Shown: piece by piece, positions 1 through 6,174 of the stretch
How the letters are laid out: each line of letters opens with the position of its first letter
How positions within the stretch are numbered: position 1 is the stretch's first letter
Origin: a bacterium HR23
GTDB lineage: Bacteria; Chloroflexota; Dehalococcoidia; Lucifugimonadales; HRBIN23
Assembly: GCA_002923335.1 (NCBI GenBank)
Contig: BEHZ01000086.1
Location: forward strand, 1-7,536
Direction of reading: 5' to 3'
Length of the DNA stretch: 7,536 nucleotides
The notes under the pieces: generated by a model
What the model was told of the DNA's origin: nothing
What the model saw: the letters and a program-made list of their open reading frames with translations, nothing else
Database searches by the model: none
Program-made: the position numbers and the translations under genes

Positions 1-492
1 CCGGAGATCCAGCGGGAGGCGCAGAAGGCTCAGGCGCCCGAGCGTCTGCCCCGTGTAGTGCTGAAAGACGAACTGGCCTTCAGTTTCAGCGGGCTGAAGA
101 CCGCCCTGTTGCGTCGGGCGCAGGCGGTAGGCGTTTACCCCCGGCAGGAGGGGGAGACCCCTGCCCTTGCCCCCGGCATCCTGCGCCAGCAAGTTGTGGC
201 CAACCTCTCGGCCGGCTTCCAGGAGGCCATTGTAGAAGCCCTGGTGGAGAAGACCCTGGAGGCGGCTCGCCTTACCCAGGCACGGGGCATCCTGTTGGGA
301 GGAGGGGTGGCAGCCAACGCCCTTCTGCGCCAGCGCATGGCGGAGCGGAGCCCCGTCCCCGTGCTGGTGCCACGCCCCTCCCTGTGCACCGACAACGGGG
401 CCATGATAGCATCGGCGGCCTTCTACCGCCTTGTGCGGGGGGAGCACCACCCCCCTTCCCTGGACGCCGACCCCTCCCTTCGGGTAGGGTAG
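1..492 (+). CDS. tsaD: tRNA N6-adenosine threonylcarbamoyltransferase TsaD, C-terminal half (5' truncated by window edge)
   Basis: TsaD transfers the threonylcarbamoyl group from TC-AMP to A37 of ANN-decoding tRNAs, the last step of t6A synthesis, acting in the cytoplasm with TsaB and TsaE. The frame is open from base 1 and 163 residues are visible before the TAG. The family normally runs about 330-360 residues, so roughly the N-terminal half, including the HxxxH metal site, lies outside the window. Diagnostic stretches are FSFSGLKTA (residues 27-35), the glycine-rich GGGVAANALLR (100-110) and CTDNGAMIA starting at residue 129, whose Asp131 belongs to the family's metal/nucleotide site. The C-terminus looks complete. 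The next gene is on the opposite strand and ends 42 bp away, so tsaD ends its transcription unit here. The identity is secure; only the missing 5' part prevents checking intactness. Confidence 0.96.
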   Translation, partial: PEIQREAQKAQAPERLPRVVLKDELAFSFSGLKTALLRRAQAVGVYPRQEGETPALAPGILRQQVVANLSAGFQEAIVEALVEKTLEAARLTQARGILLGGGVAANALLRQRMAERSPVPVLVPRPSLCTDNGAMIASAAFYRLVRGEHHPPSLDADPSLRVG

Positions 493-504
493 GGACAGAC
501 ACTG

Positions 505-535
505 AGCCCCCTTGCGGGCTTGGGGCAAAGGCTTT
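505..535 (+). terminator. possible hairpin terminator between convergent genes
   Basis: The 42-bp gap between tsaD and the facing small gene holds an inverted repeat. GCCCC (506-510) can pair with GGGGC (522-526), or alternatively AGCCC (505-509) with GGGCT (516-520). A short T-run, TTTT at 533-536, follows for plus-strand transcripts. The stem is only 5 bp and the T-run is short, so this is a weak candidate that might serve either strand. Confidence 0.3.
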
Positions 536-810
536 TACCGAAGTCCTACCCCCTCCTTACGGACCCGTGCCCCATACACCACCCCCCCCTGCACCCGCAC
601 CTCACCCTTCTTCCCCAGAGCCTCCACCGCTGCCTCGGCCAACTGGCGGGCGCTTCCCAGGTCAAGGGAGGGGTCCCGCTCCGCCACCTTGCGGGCGATG
701 TCCCGCAACGAACGGGGGCCGTCGGCCACCACCTCCAGCACCAGGGCATAGAGCGCCTGGGCCGTGAAGTTGGCGCACATGCTATCAATCAGGTATTGCA
801 GAGAGGGCAC
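535..810 (-). CDS. small protein of unknown function, predicted winged-helix fold (91 aa)
   Basis: I do not recognise the family. The chosen start is the GTG at 808-810, 13 nt after the stop of the upstream hydrolase gene. The spacer reads GGAGAAGGGGGCC, a usable ribosome binding site. The only ATG (778-780, residue 11) has no Shine-Dalgarno sequence before it. The pattern suggests a winged helix: a first helix at about residues 16-30, a second helix SLRDIARKVAERD at 34-46, a third helix at 53-66, then a short beta-rich wing, GEVRVQGGVVYG (69-80). The C-terminus is basic (ARVRKEGVGLR). There is no signal peptide or membrane segment. The position suggests cotranscription with, and perhaps translational coupling to, the hydrolase gene. 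It could be a small DNA-binding regulator or a protein-interaction module. The reading frame is credible from spacing and amphipathic pattern; the function is unknown. Confidence 0.65.
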   Translation of the reverse strand: MPSLQYLIDSMCANFTAQALYALVLEVVADGPRSLRDIARKVAERDPSLDLGSARQLAEAAVEALGKKGEVRVQGGVVYGARVRKEGVGLR

Positions 811-823
811 GGCCCCCTTCTCC

Positions 824-1588
824 CTACCACAGATACTTGCGGAAGAAGGCAAAGGTCTTCTGCCAGGCGTCCATAGCCTGTTGGGGGCGGTAAGCGGGGC
901 GGTCGTAATACCAGAAGCCGTGCCCGGCCCCATCGTAGCGGTAGAACTCGTAGGTCTTGCCGTAGCGCTTCAAGGCCTCCTCATGCTGGTCCACCTGGGC
1001 GGGGGAAGGGGCCTGGTCGTCGTTGCCGAACAGCCCGAGCAGGGGGCAGGAGAGGTCTTGGGTGTAGTCAATGGGGGCAACAGGTTGCTGGGGGGTCAAC
1101 TCGTTGGGGGCCATCACCACCCGTCCACCCCAGCAATCCACCGCAGCGTTGAACCCCTTCACCCGGCACGCCACCAGGAAGGCGTGGCGACCACCGGAGC
1201 AGGTGCCGATAATGCCCACCTTCCCGTTGCAGTAGGGCAGGGAGCGCAGGAAGTGCAGAGCCGCCTCGCAGTCCGCCACCACCCAGTCGTCGGGCACACC
1301 CCCTGCCCCTCGCACCCGTGCCGCCACCTCTTCGGGCGTCCCGTGGCCAAAGCGATAGTAAAGGTTGGGGCAGAGAACAATGTAGCCGTGGCTGGTGAAG
1401 CGCCGTGCGGTCTCCCGGTAGAACTCGTCCCAGCCGGGGAGGTGATGCACCAGCACAATCCCCGGATACGGCCCCGACCCCAAAGGGCGGGTAAAGTAGG
1501 CGTTGATGAGGTCTCCCCGGCCCGCCTTATAGGTAATGACCTCCGCCAGCATGCCCTCGTAGGCGTCGGTGCGCCACTGGTTCCACAT
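824..1588 (-). CDS. dienelactone hydrolase family protein (alpha/beta hydrolase, cysteine nucleophile)
   Basis: A 254-residue cytoplasmic alpha/beta hydrolase of the dienelactone hydrolase (DLH) family. These enzymes open lactones or cleave esters; the classical member hydrolyses dienelactone in chloroaromatic degradation, but many members have no known substrate. Visible landmarks are the early strand and turn GIVLVHHLPGW (residues 43-53), the nucleophile elbow GTCSGG with Cys130, FGNDDQAP with Asp190 as the likely acid, and GAGHGF with His223. This gives the Cys-Asp-His triad typical of DLH. Length matches the family (about 230-260 residues). The start is the ATG at 1586-1588, 5 nt after AGGAGG (1594-1599); a GTG immediately before it (1589-1591) is possible but sits only 2 nt from the ribosome binding site. 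The aconitase stop lies 75 nt upstream and a small gene starts 13 nt downstream. The family call is firm; the substrate cannot be read from the sequence. Confidence 0.92.
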   Translation of the reverse strand: MWNQWRTDAYEGMLAEVITYKAGRGDLINAYFTRPLGSGPYPGIVLVHHLPGWDEFYRETARRFTSHGYIVLCPNLYYRFGHGTPEEVAARVRGAGGVPDDWVVADCEAALHFLRSLPYCNGKVGIIGTCSGGRHAFLVACRVKGFNAAVDCWGGRVVMAPNELTPQQPVAPIDYTQDLSCPLLGLFGNDDQAPSPAQVDQHEEALKRYGKTYEFYRYDGAGHGFWYYDRPAYRPQQAMDAWQKTFAFFRKYLW

Positions 1589-1618
1589 CACGCCCTCCTG
1601 TGCATAAGGTCTGACGGT

Positions 1619-1624
1619 AGTATA
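1619..1624 (-). promoter_or_regulatory. possible -10 element for the hydrolase gene
   Basis: On the minus strand the 75-nt gap between aconitase and the hydrolase contains TATACT, a 5/6 match to TATAAT, about 30 nt upstream of the ATG. No convincing -35 hexamer lies 16-18 bp further upstream, so the hydrolase may simply be read through from acn. Weak evidence. Confidence 0.25.
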
Positions 1625-1663
1625 GCCCTTTGCACCGGGACTGGGGAGCGTCCCATTGGGCTT

Positions 1664-4366
1664 CTAGCCCACGCCCCCCCGCATGAGGCGGCGGAGCATC
1701 ATATGGAGCACACCCCCGTTGCGCAGGTATTCTACCTCCACAGGCGTGTCCACCCGTGCGATAACGGTAAAGGTGCGCTCCCAGCCGTCCCTCTTCGCCC
1801 GCACCGTCAGTTCCTGACGGGGGCGCAGGCCCTCCGACAGGCCCAGGATGTCGTAGACCTCCTCCCCCGTCAGACCCAGGCTCTGGGCGTTCTCCCCCGG
1901 GCGGAACTGCAGGGGGAGAATTCCCATCCCCACCAGGTTGCTCCGGTGGATCCGCTCATAACTCTCGGCGATGACCGCCTTGATGCCCAGCAGAGCCGGC
2001 CCTTTGGCGGCCCAGTCCCGGGAACTGCCGGAGCCGTATTCCTTCCCCGCCAGCACCAGCAGGGGCACTCCCTCCTGCTGGTAGCGCTGGGATGCCTCAA
2101 AAATGGGCATCTGTTGGCCGGAGGGGAAGTGGCGGGTCCACTCGCCCTCCACACCCGGCACCAGCAGGTTCTTCAGACGGATGTTGCCGAAGGTGCCCCG
2201 CACCATGACCTCGTGGTTGCCCCGCCGTGCCCCGAAGGTGTTGAACTCCGCAGGCGGAACCCCCCGGCTGATAAGGTATTGTCCCGCCACACTCTTGGGG
2301 GAGATGCTCCCCGCCGGGGAGATGTGGTCTGTGGCAATGGAATCCCCCAGCATCACCAGCACCCTCGCCCCCACGATATCCCGCAAGGGCGGCGGCTCGG
2401 TGGGCAGATCCAGGAAGAAGGGGGGCTCCTGAATGTAGGTGGAGGAGGAGTCCCACGCATACAACCCCCCGGAGGGGGCGGGGAGGCTCTTCCAGCGGTG
2501 GTCCCCTTCAAACACCCGGCTGTAGCGCCGACGGAAGGCCTCGGGAGAGAGGGCGCTGGACACCGCCTCGGCGATCTCCTCGGGGGAGGGCCAGAGGTCC
2601 CGCAGGAAGACGGGCCTGCCCTGGGGGTCGTAGGCCAAAGGCTCCGTGGTCAGGTCCAGATCCATCCGCCCAGCCAGGGCATAGGCGACCACCAGCATAG
2701 GCGACGCCAGGAAGTTGGCCTTCACCTGGGGGTGGATGCGTGCCTCAAAGTTGCGGTTCCCGCTGAGCACCGCCGCCACCACCAGGTCGTGCTCGGCGAC
2801 GGCCTGGGCAACGGGCTCGGGCAGAGGCCCGCTGTTGCCGATGCAGGTGGTGCACCCGTAACCCACCACATAGAAGCCCAGGGCCTCCAGGTAGGGGAGA
2901 AGCCCCGCCCCCTGGAGGTAGTCGGTTACCACCCGAGAGCCAGGGGCGAGGCTGGTCTTCACCCAGGGCTTGCGCTGAAGGCCCCGCTCCACCGCCTTCT
3001 TGGCAAGAAGACCCGCACCCACCATCACCGAGGGGTTAGAGGTATTGGTGCAACTGGTAATGGCGGAGATGACCACCGCCCCGTGCCCCAAGGAGACCTC
3101 CTGCCCGTTCAGGCGCACCGCCACAGCGCCAGGGTTCTGGGCGCTCTTCTTGAAGGTCTTCTCCAGCGCCACCTGGAAGGCGCGCTTCACCTCCCCCAGG
3201 GGAATGCGGTCCTGGGGCCTGCTGGGGCCGGCCAGGCTGGGCACGACGGTGGAAAGGTCCAGGGTTACCGTATCGCTATACACGGGGTCGGGGCTGGTGG
3301 CGTCACGGAAGAGGCCCTGGGCTTTGCAATACCGCTCCACCAGGGCCACCTGCTCCGGGGAGCGCCCGGTGTTGCGCAGGTAGCGCAGGGTCATGGCATC
3401 CACAGGGAAGAAACCGCAGGTCGCCCCATACTCGGGGGACATGTTGGCGATGGTTGCCCTGTCTTCCACAGTGAGGGAGTCCAGGCCGGGGCCAAAGTAT
3501 TCCACAAACTTGTCCACCACGCCCTTTTTGCGCAGGAGTTCCGTAATAGTCAGCACCAGGTCGGTGGCGGTGGCGCCCTGTGGCAAACGTCCCACCAGTT
3601 TCACTCCCACCACCGGGGGCATCAGCATAAAGTAGGGCTGGCCCAGCATCACCGCCTCCGCCTCAATGCCCCCCACACCCCACCCCAGCACCCCCAGCCC
3701 GTTCACCATAGTGGTGTGGGAATCGGTGCCCACCACGGTATCGGGGAAGGCGGTGAGACGGCCGTTGACGGTGCGCAGAGCCACCACACTGGACAGGTAT
3801 TCCAGGTTCACCTGGTGGCAGATACCGGTGCCCGGTGGCACAACACGGAAGTTCTGGAAGGCCTGCTGTGCCCAGCGCAGGAGGGCATAGCGCTCCCGGT
3901 TGCGCTCATACTCCCGCTCCACATTGAAGGCGAAGGCCTCCGGGTTGCCAAACATATCCACCTGAACCGAGTGGTCAATCACTAGGTCCACCGGCACCAG
4001 GGGGTTGATACGCTCGGGGTCCCCCCCCATGCGGGCCATAGCCGAGCGCATGGCAGCCAGGTCCACCACTGCCGGCACGCCCGTGAAGTCCTGCATAAGC
4101 ACACGGGCAGGAAGGAAGGGGATTTCCCGCTCCGGAGGACGCAGGGGGGCCCAGCGGGCGGCGGTGGCCAGGTCTTCCAGGGTGCACACTTCAGGCTGGG
4201 TGAGATGGAGGCGGAGAAGGTTCTCCAGGAGCACACGGATGGTGAAGGGGAGGCGCTCCAAACGGGTCCAGCCGGCCTCTTCCAGATAGGCCAGGCGGGA
4301 ATACTCCACCGTTCCCTGGGGGGTATCCAGGCTCCCCAAGGCCGGGTGGCGGGGCCGAGTGGCCAT
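1664..4366 (-). CDS. acnA: aconitate hydratase, AcnA/IRP1 type
   Basis: Aconitase interconverts citrate and isocitrate through cis-aconitate in the TCA cycle and carries a labile [4Fe-4S] cluster. The product is 900 residues, the usual length of the AcnA/IRP1 branch. Conserved stretches in order: QDFTGVPAVVDLAAMR (92-107), DHSVQVD (131-137), GTGICHQVNLEY (179-190), GTDSHTTMVNGLGVLGWGVG (213-232), SCTNTSNPSVM (438-448) and GYGCTTCIGNSGPL (502-515). Cluster ligands are predicted to be Cys439, Cys505 and Cys508. The C-terminal swivel domain carries GDSIATDHISPAGSI and the substrate-binding GSGSSRDWAAKGP segment. The start is the ATG at 4364-4366, preceded by AGGAAGGAGGAGCC, a strong ribosome binding site at good spacing. 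An in-frame extension upstream is possible but has no such site. The gene is divergent from the usp-trkA-pheA operon and lies 75 nt before the hydrolase gene. No frame disruption is visible. Assignment is very secure. Confidence 0.98.
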   Translation of the reverse strand: MATRPRHPALGSLDTPQGTVEYSRLAYLEEAGWTRLERLPFTIRVLLENLLRLHLTQPEVCTLEDLATAARWAPLRPPEREIPFLPARVLMQDFTGVPAVVDLAAMRSAMARMGGDPERINPLVPVDLVIDHSVQVDMFGNPEAFAFNVEREYERNRERYALLRWAQQAFQNFRVVPPGTGICHQVNLEYLSSVVALRTVNGRLTAFPDTVVGTDSHTTMVNGLGVLGWGVGGIEAEAVMLGQPYFMLMPPVVGVKLVGRLPQGATATDLVLTITELLRKKGVVDKFVEYFGPGLDSLTVEDRATIANMSPEYGATCGFFPVDAMTLRYLRNTGRSPEQVALVERYCKAQGLFRDATSPDPVYSDTVTLDLSTVVPSLAGPSRPQDRIPLGEVKRAFQVALEKTFKKSAQNPGAVAVRLNGQEVSLGHGAVVISAITSCTNTSNPSVMVGAGLLAKKAVERGLQRKPWVKTSLAPGSRVVTDYLQGAGLLPYLEALGFYVVGYGCTTCIGNSGPLPEPVAQAVAEHDLVVAAVLSGNRNFEARIHPQVKANFLASPMLVVAYALAGRMDLDLTTEPLAYDPQGRPVFLRDLWPSPEEIAEAVSSALSPEAFRRRYSRVFEGDHRWKSLPAPSGGLYAWDSSSTYIQEPPFFLDLPTEPPPLRDIVGARVLVMLGDSIATDHISPAGSISPKSVAGQYLISRGVPPAEFNTFGARRGNHEVMVRGTFGNIRLKNLLVPGVEGEWTRHFPSGQQMPIFEASQRYQQEGVPLLVLAGKEYGSGSSRDWAAKGPALLGIKAVIAESYERIHRSNLVGMGILPLQFRPGENAQSLGLTGEEVYDILGLSEGLRPRQELTVRAKRDGWERTFTVIARVDTPVEVEYLRNGGVLHMMLRRLMRGGVG

Positions 4367-4397
4367 GGCTCCTCCTTCCTGTGGACACGGTCCGCCT

Positions 4398-4403
4398 ATT
4401 ATC
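4398..4403 (-). promoter_or_regulatory. candidate -10 element for acn
   Basis: Read on the minus strand, GATAAT (5/6 match to TATAAT) lies about 31 nt before the aconitase ATG. This would place the transcription start about 25 nt upstream of the codon, leaving room for the AGGAGG site. A TTGCGT further upstream is spaced about 20 bp, too far for a standard -35. It is plausible as an A+T-rich island in a GC-rich intergenic region, but not proven. Confidence 0.35.
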
Positions 4404-4500
4404 GTGGCACAACCGCTCCAGGGACGCAACCACCCCCCACGCATCCATTGGGCATCGCCGGCCCTCGCCCCTTATCTGGAGAAGCCGAATTTGCGCCCAG

Positions 4501-4512
4501 GAGGGCGCCCTC
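4501..4512. promoter_or_regulatory. perfect 12-bp palindrome in the acn/usp divergent region
   Basis: GAGGGCGCCCTC is identical to its own reverse complement and ends 5 nt before the ATG assigned to the usp-like gene. It has no T-run, so it is not a terminator. It could be an operator for the downstream operon, or a chance match in GC-rich DNA. Only one copy was noticed. Confidence 0.3.
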
Positions 4513-4517
4513 GCACT

Positions 4518-5066
4518 ATGGACGGGGTGGAGAGCAGTGTATCATGGGGAACGGTAGGGAGGTGGGCCATTCCCGCGGAGCGCTTGCCCTATCGCCGTAT
4601 CCTTTTGCCGGTGAAGGAGGCACGGGCCAACAGCCCCCTCCTCGCACTGGCGTCTTTTTTAGCCCGCCAGAGCGGGGCCAAGGTCCTCCTCGTCTACATC
4701 ATTGAGGTGCCCCGGCGCTACCCCGTGGACGCCGAACTACCGGAGCAAACGGAGCGGGGGGAGCAGGTGCTCCTCCAGGTGGAGCGTCTCCTGCAGGAGG
4801 CCCATATTGAGGTTGAGGCGGATATCCTGCAGGCACGGGAGGCCGGCCCGGCCATTGTGCAGACGGCGGTAGAGCAGGGAGCAGACCTTATCCTCATGGA
4901 ACTCCCCTACCGCCAGGAGGGCGGGGGCTTTGCAGTGGGGCATACTACCCTCTTCGTGCTGGAGAACGCCCCCTGTCCGGTGCTGGTGCTTCGCCAGCCC
5001 AGGGAGGAGGCGCCCACCTCTTCCCCTGCCTCTTCTTCTTCCCCGGTGCGGAGGCCCGTGGTATGA
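4518..5066 (+). CDS. universal stress protein family (UspA-like) protein of the TrkA operon
   Basis: A 182-residue protein with one Usp-like alpha/beta domain at about residues 24-160. It opens with the first strand PYRRILLPVKEA, continues with the helix SPLLALASFLARQSGAKVLLV (39-59) and the mid-domain strand GADLILMELP (121-130), and closes with ENAPCPVLVLRQ (149-160), a classical Usp ending. The nucleotide-binding motif G-2x-G-9x-G(S/T) is poorly kept: the first glycine after Met127 appears to be Glu128 and the final G(S/T) reads Gly141-His142. ATP binding is therefore doubtful. A Ser/Pro/Thr-rich tail (about 165-182) follows. The start is uncertain. The ATG at 4518 has AGGAGG 13 nt away, while an in-frame ATT at 4569 and a TTG at 4584 would give a more usual Usp N-terminus. 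The stop overlaps the next gene by ATGA, indicating cotranslation with the TrkA protein. Usp domains often accompany ion transporters as regulators. Confidence 0.85.
   Translation: MDGVESSVSWGTVGRWAIPAERLPYRRILLPVKEARANSPLLALASFLARQSGAKVLLVYIIEVPRRYPVDAELPEQTERGEQVLLQVERLLQEAHIEVEADILQAREAGPAIVQTAVEQGADLILMELPYRQEGGGFAVGHTTLFVLENAPCPVLVLRQPREEAPTSSPASSSSPVRRPVV
4540..4545 (+). promoter_or_regulatory. possible -10 element for the usp-trkA-pheA operon
   Basis: TATCAT matches TATAAT in five of six positions. It would only make sense as a promoter if translation of the usp-like gene starts downstream, at ATT 4569 or TTG 4584, because it lies inside the reading frame that begins at ATG 4518. No good -35 was found, although the 12-bp palindrome sits upstream. 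Tentative. Confidence 0.2.
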
Positions 5067-5500
5067 AGGTGCTCATTATGGGCTGTAGCCGTGTGGGCGT
5101 GCTGGTGGCCACCGCCCTCTGGAAAGAGGGCCACCAGGTGCGGGTGCTGGATACCTCCCCCGAGCGCTTCCTCGCCCTCCCCGCCGAGATGCGGGAGGAC
5201 AAGAGCATTCCCTTCCTGGGGGACGGCACCCAGGAGGGCGACCTGGTCTCCGCTGGCATTAAGGATGCCGATGCCTTCGTAGCGGTTTCGGAGGACGACA
5301 ACCGCAACGCCCTGGCGTCCCAAAAGGCCAAGTATCGCTTCATGGTGCCACAGGTGATATGCCTGGTGCACGACCCCGCCCGCATAGAGGTTTACCGTGC
5401 CCACGGTATCCAGGCTATTAGCCCCACCCGAGTGGCGGCGGGCTTGGTAGTGGAGTCCCTCTCCACAGGCAAACCAACATCTCGGCGCACGGGGGGCTAG
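5063..5500 (+). CDS. TrkA-type potassium channel regulatory protein, RCK_N domain only
   Basis: A 145-residue cytoplasmic protein consisting of one Rossmann-like RCK_N (TrkA-N) domain. TrkA/KtrA proteins form rings on a membrane potassium channel and gate it in response to NAD(H) or ATP/ADP. The nucleotide loop is GCSRVG (residues 7-12), a GxSxxG variant of the usual GxGxxG. It is followed by Asp30 at the end of strand 2 (VRVLD), GDGT (53-56) and the VSEDDNRNALASQ segment (75-87). The last strand and helix end near residue 135 and only a short basic tail (GKPTSRRTGG) remains, so there is no RCK_C ligand domain. The ATG overlaps the usp stop as ATGA. Nine bases separate it from a second TrkA protein that does have RCK_C. 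The two probably work together as hetero-oligomers, which is inference. No frame damage is seen, so the short form appears natural. Confidence 0.9.
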   Translation: MKVLIMGCSRVGVLVATALWKEGHQVRVLDTSPERFLALPAEMREDKSIPFLGDGTQEGDLVSAGIKDADAFVAVSEDDNRNALASQKAKYRFMVPQVICLVHDPARIEVYRAHGIQAISPTRVAAGLVVESLSTGKPTSRRTGG

Positions 5501-5509
5501 GGGGCCAAT

Positions 5510-6172
5510 ATGTATGTGGTCGTTGTCGGTGGGGGGCGTATCGGAGCCCATCTGGCCCAGGCGCTCCTGAACGCCGGGCATGAGGTAACGGTCGTGGAAC
5601 GGGCACCGGCCAAAGTGCAGGCCCTGACCAAAGCCCTGGGGAATATCGCCATCCTGGGGGATGGCGCCGAGGCGGAGGTGCTCCGCGAGGTGGGTGCCGA
5701 GCGGGCAGACCTGGTCATCGCCACCACCGGGAGCGATGAGGTGAACCTGGCGGTCTGCCAGATGGCCAAGCACCTCCTCCACACCAAGCGCACTCTGGCG
5801 GTGGTGAACAACCCCGAAAACGAGGACCTCTTCCATATGCTGGGGGTCGACGACACCATCTCCGCCACCCGCATCCTTATGGCGGAGATAGAGAAAGAGG
5901 TGCCGGCACATCTGACCATCCAGGTCATGCCGGTGCGGGGGGGCCTGGAGGTCATCGCCGTGGAGGTGCCCGCCGAGTCCGTTAGCGCCGGGCGCACCCT
6001 GAAGGAACTGCACCTCCCCCCGACCACCCACCTCGCTGCCATCGTGAGCAGAGAGGGGCATCCCAAGCCCCTCCAGCCCGACACCCCCATTGAAGCCTAC
6101 GACCAGGTGGTGGCGGTGGTCCATCAGGACAAGGCCGAGGCCTTCCTGGAGGCCCTGGCAGGAGAGAGATAG
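5510..6172 (+). CDS. TrkA-type potassium uptake regulatory protein, RCK_N plus RCK_C
   Basis: A 220-residue cytoplasmic gating subunit of a Trk/Ktr potassium transporter. The RCK_N domain occupies about residues 1-135, with the glycine loop GGGRIG (7-12), an acidic residue closing strand 2 (Glu30 in VTVVE), GDG (50-52) and the TGSDEVNLAVCQMAK segment (73-87). The RCK_C domain spans about 140-218 (GLEVIAVEVP ... YDQVVAVVHQ), including the GRTLKELHLP stretch typical of TrkA-C. This is the usual single N+C size of KtrA-like proteins, half of E. coli TrkA, which has two such units in one chain. The ATG is preceded by a GGGGG-rich ribosome binding site 5 nt upstream and starts 9 nt after the RCK_N-only gene. 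pheA begins 2 nt after the stop. The membrane partner (TrkH/KtrB) is not in the window. Confidence 0.94.
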   Translation: MYVVVVGGGRIGAHLAQALLNAGHEVTVVERAPAKVQALTKALGNIAILGDGAEAEVLREVGAERADLVIATTGSDEVNLAVCQMAKHLLHTKRTLAVVNNPENEDLFHMLGVDDTISATRILMAEIEKEVPAHLTIQVMPVRGGLEVIAVEVPAESVSAGRTLKELHLPPTTHLAAIVSREGHPKPLQPDTPIEAYDQVVAVVHQDKAEAFLEALAGER

Positions 6173-6174
6173 CC

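Noticed and set aside
811..933. Longer version of the small winged-helix gene starting at 933
   Set aside because: It would overlap the 3' end of the hydrolase gene by about 110 bp with Pro/Arg-rich sequence. The GTG at 810 has a ribosome binding site right after the hydrolase stop.
764..3985. Open plus-strand frame of about 1073 codons running antisense to the hydrolase and most of aconitase
   Set aside because: It lies opposite two genes with unmistakable family motifs. Its translation is a His/Gly/Pro/Val-rich string with no recognisable domain, as expected for the antisense frame of GC-rich codons, and it has no suitable start context.
4367..4444. N-terminal extension of aconitase to an upstream in-frame start
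   Set aside because: The ATG at 4366 has a strong AGGAGG site and gives the normal AcnA beginning. The extension would cover the divergent promoter region and has no ribosome binding site.
4359..4517. N-terminal extension of the usp-like gene to an ATG at 4359
   Set aside because: It would overlap the aconitase start and its ribosome binding site, and the added residues are Pro/Arg-rich with no Usp similarity.
4907..6124. Minus-strand frame of about 405 codons opposite usp and both trkA-like genes
   Set aside because: Shadow of three well-supported genes. Its composition is His/Gly-rich with no domain pattern.
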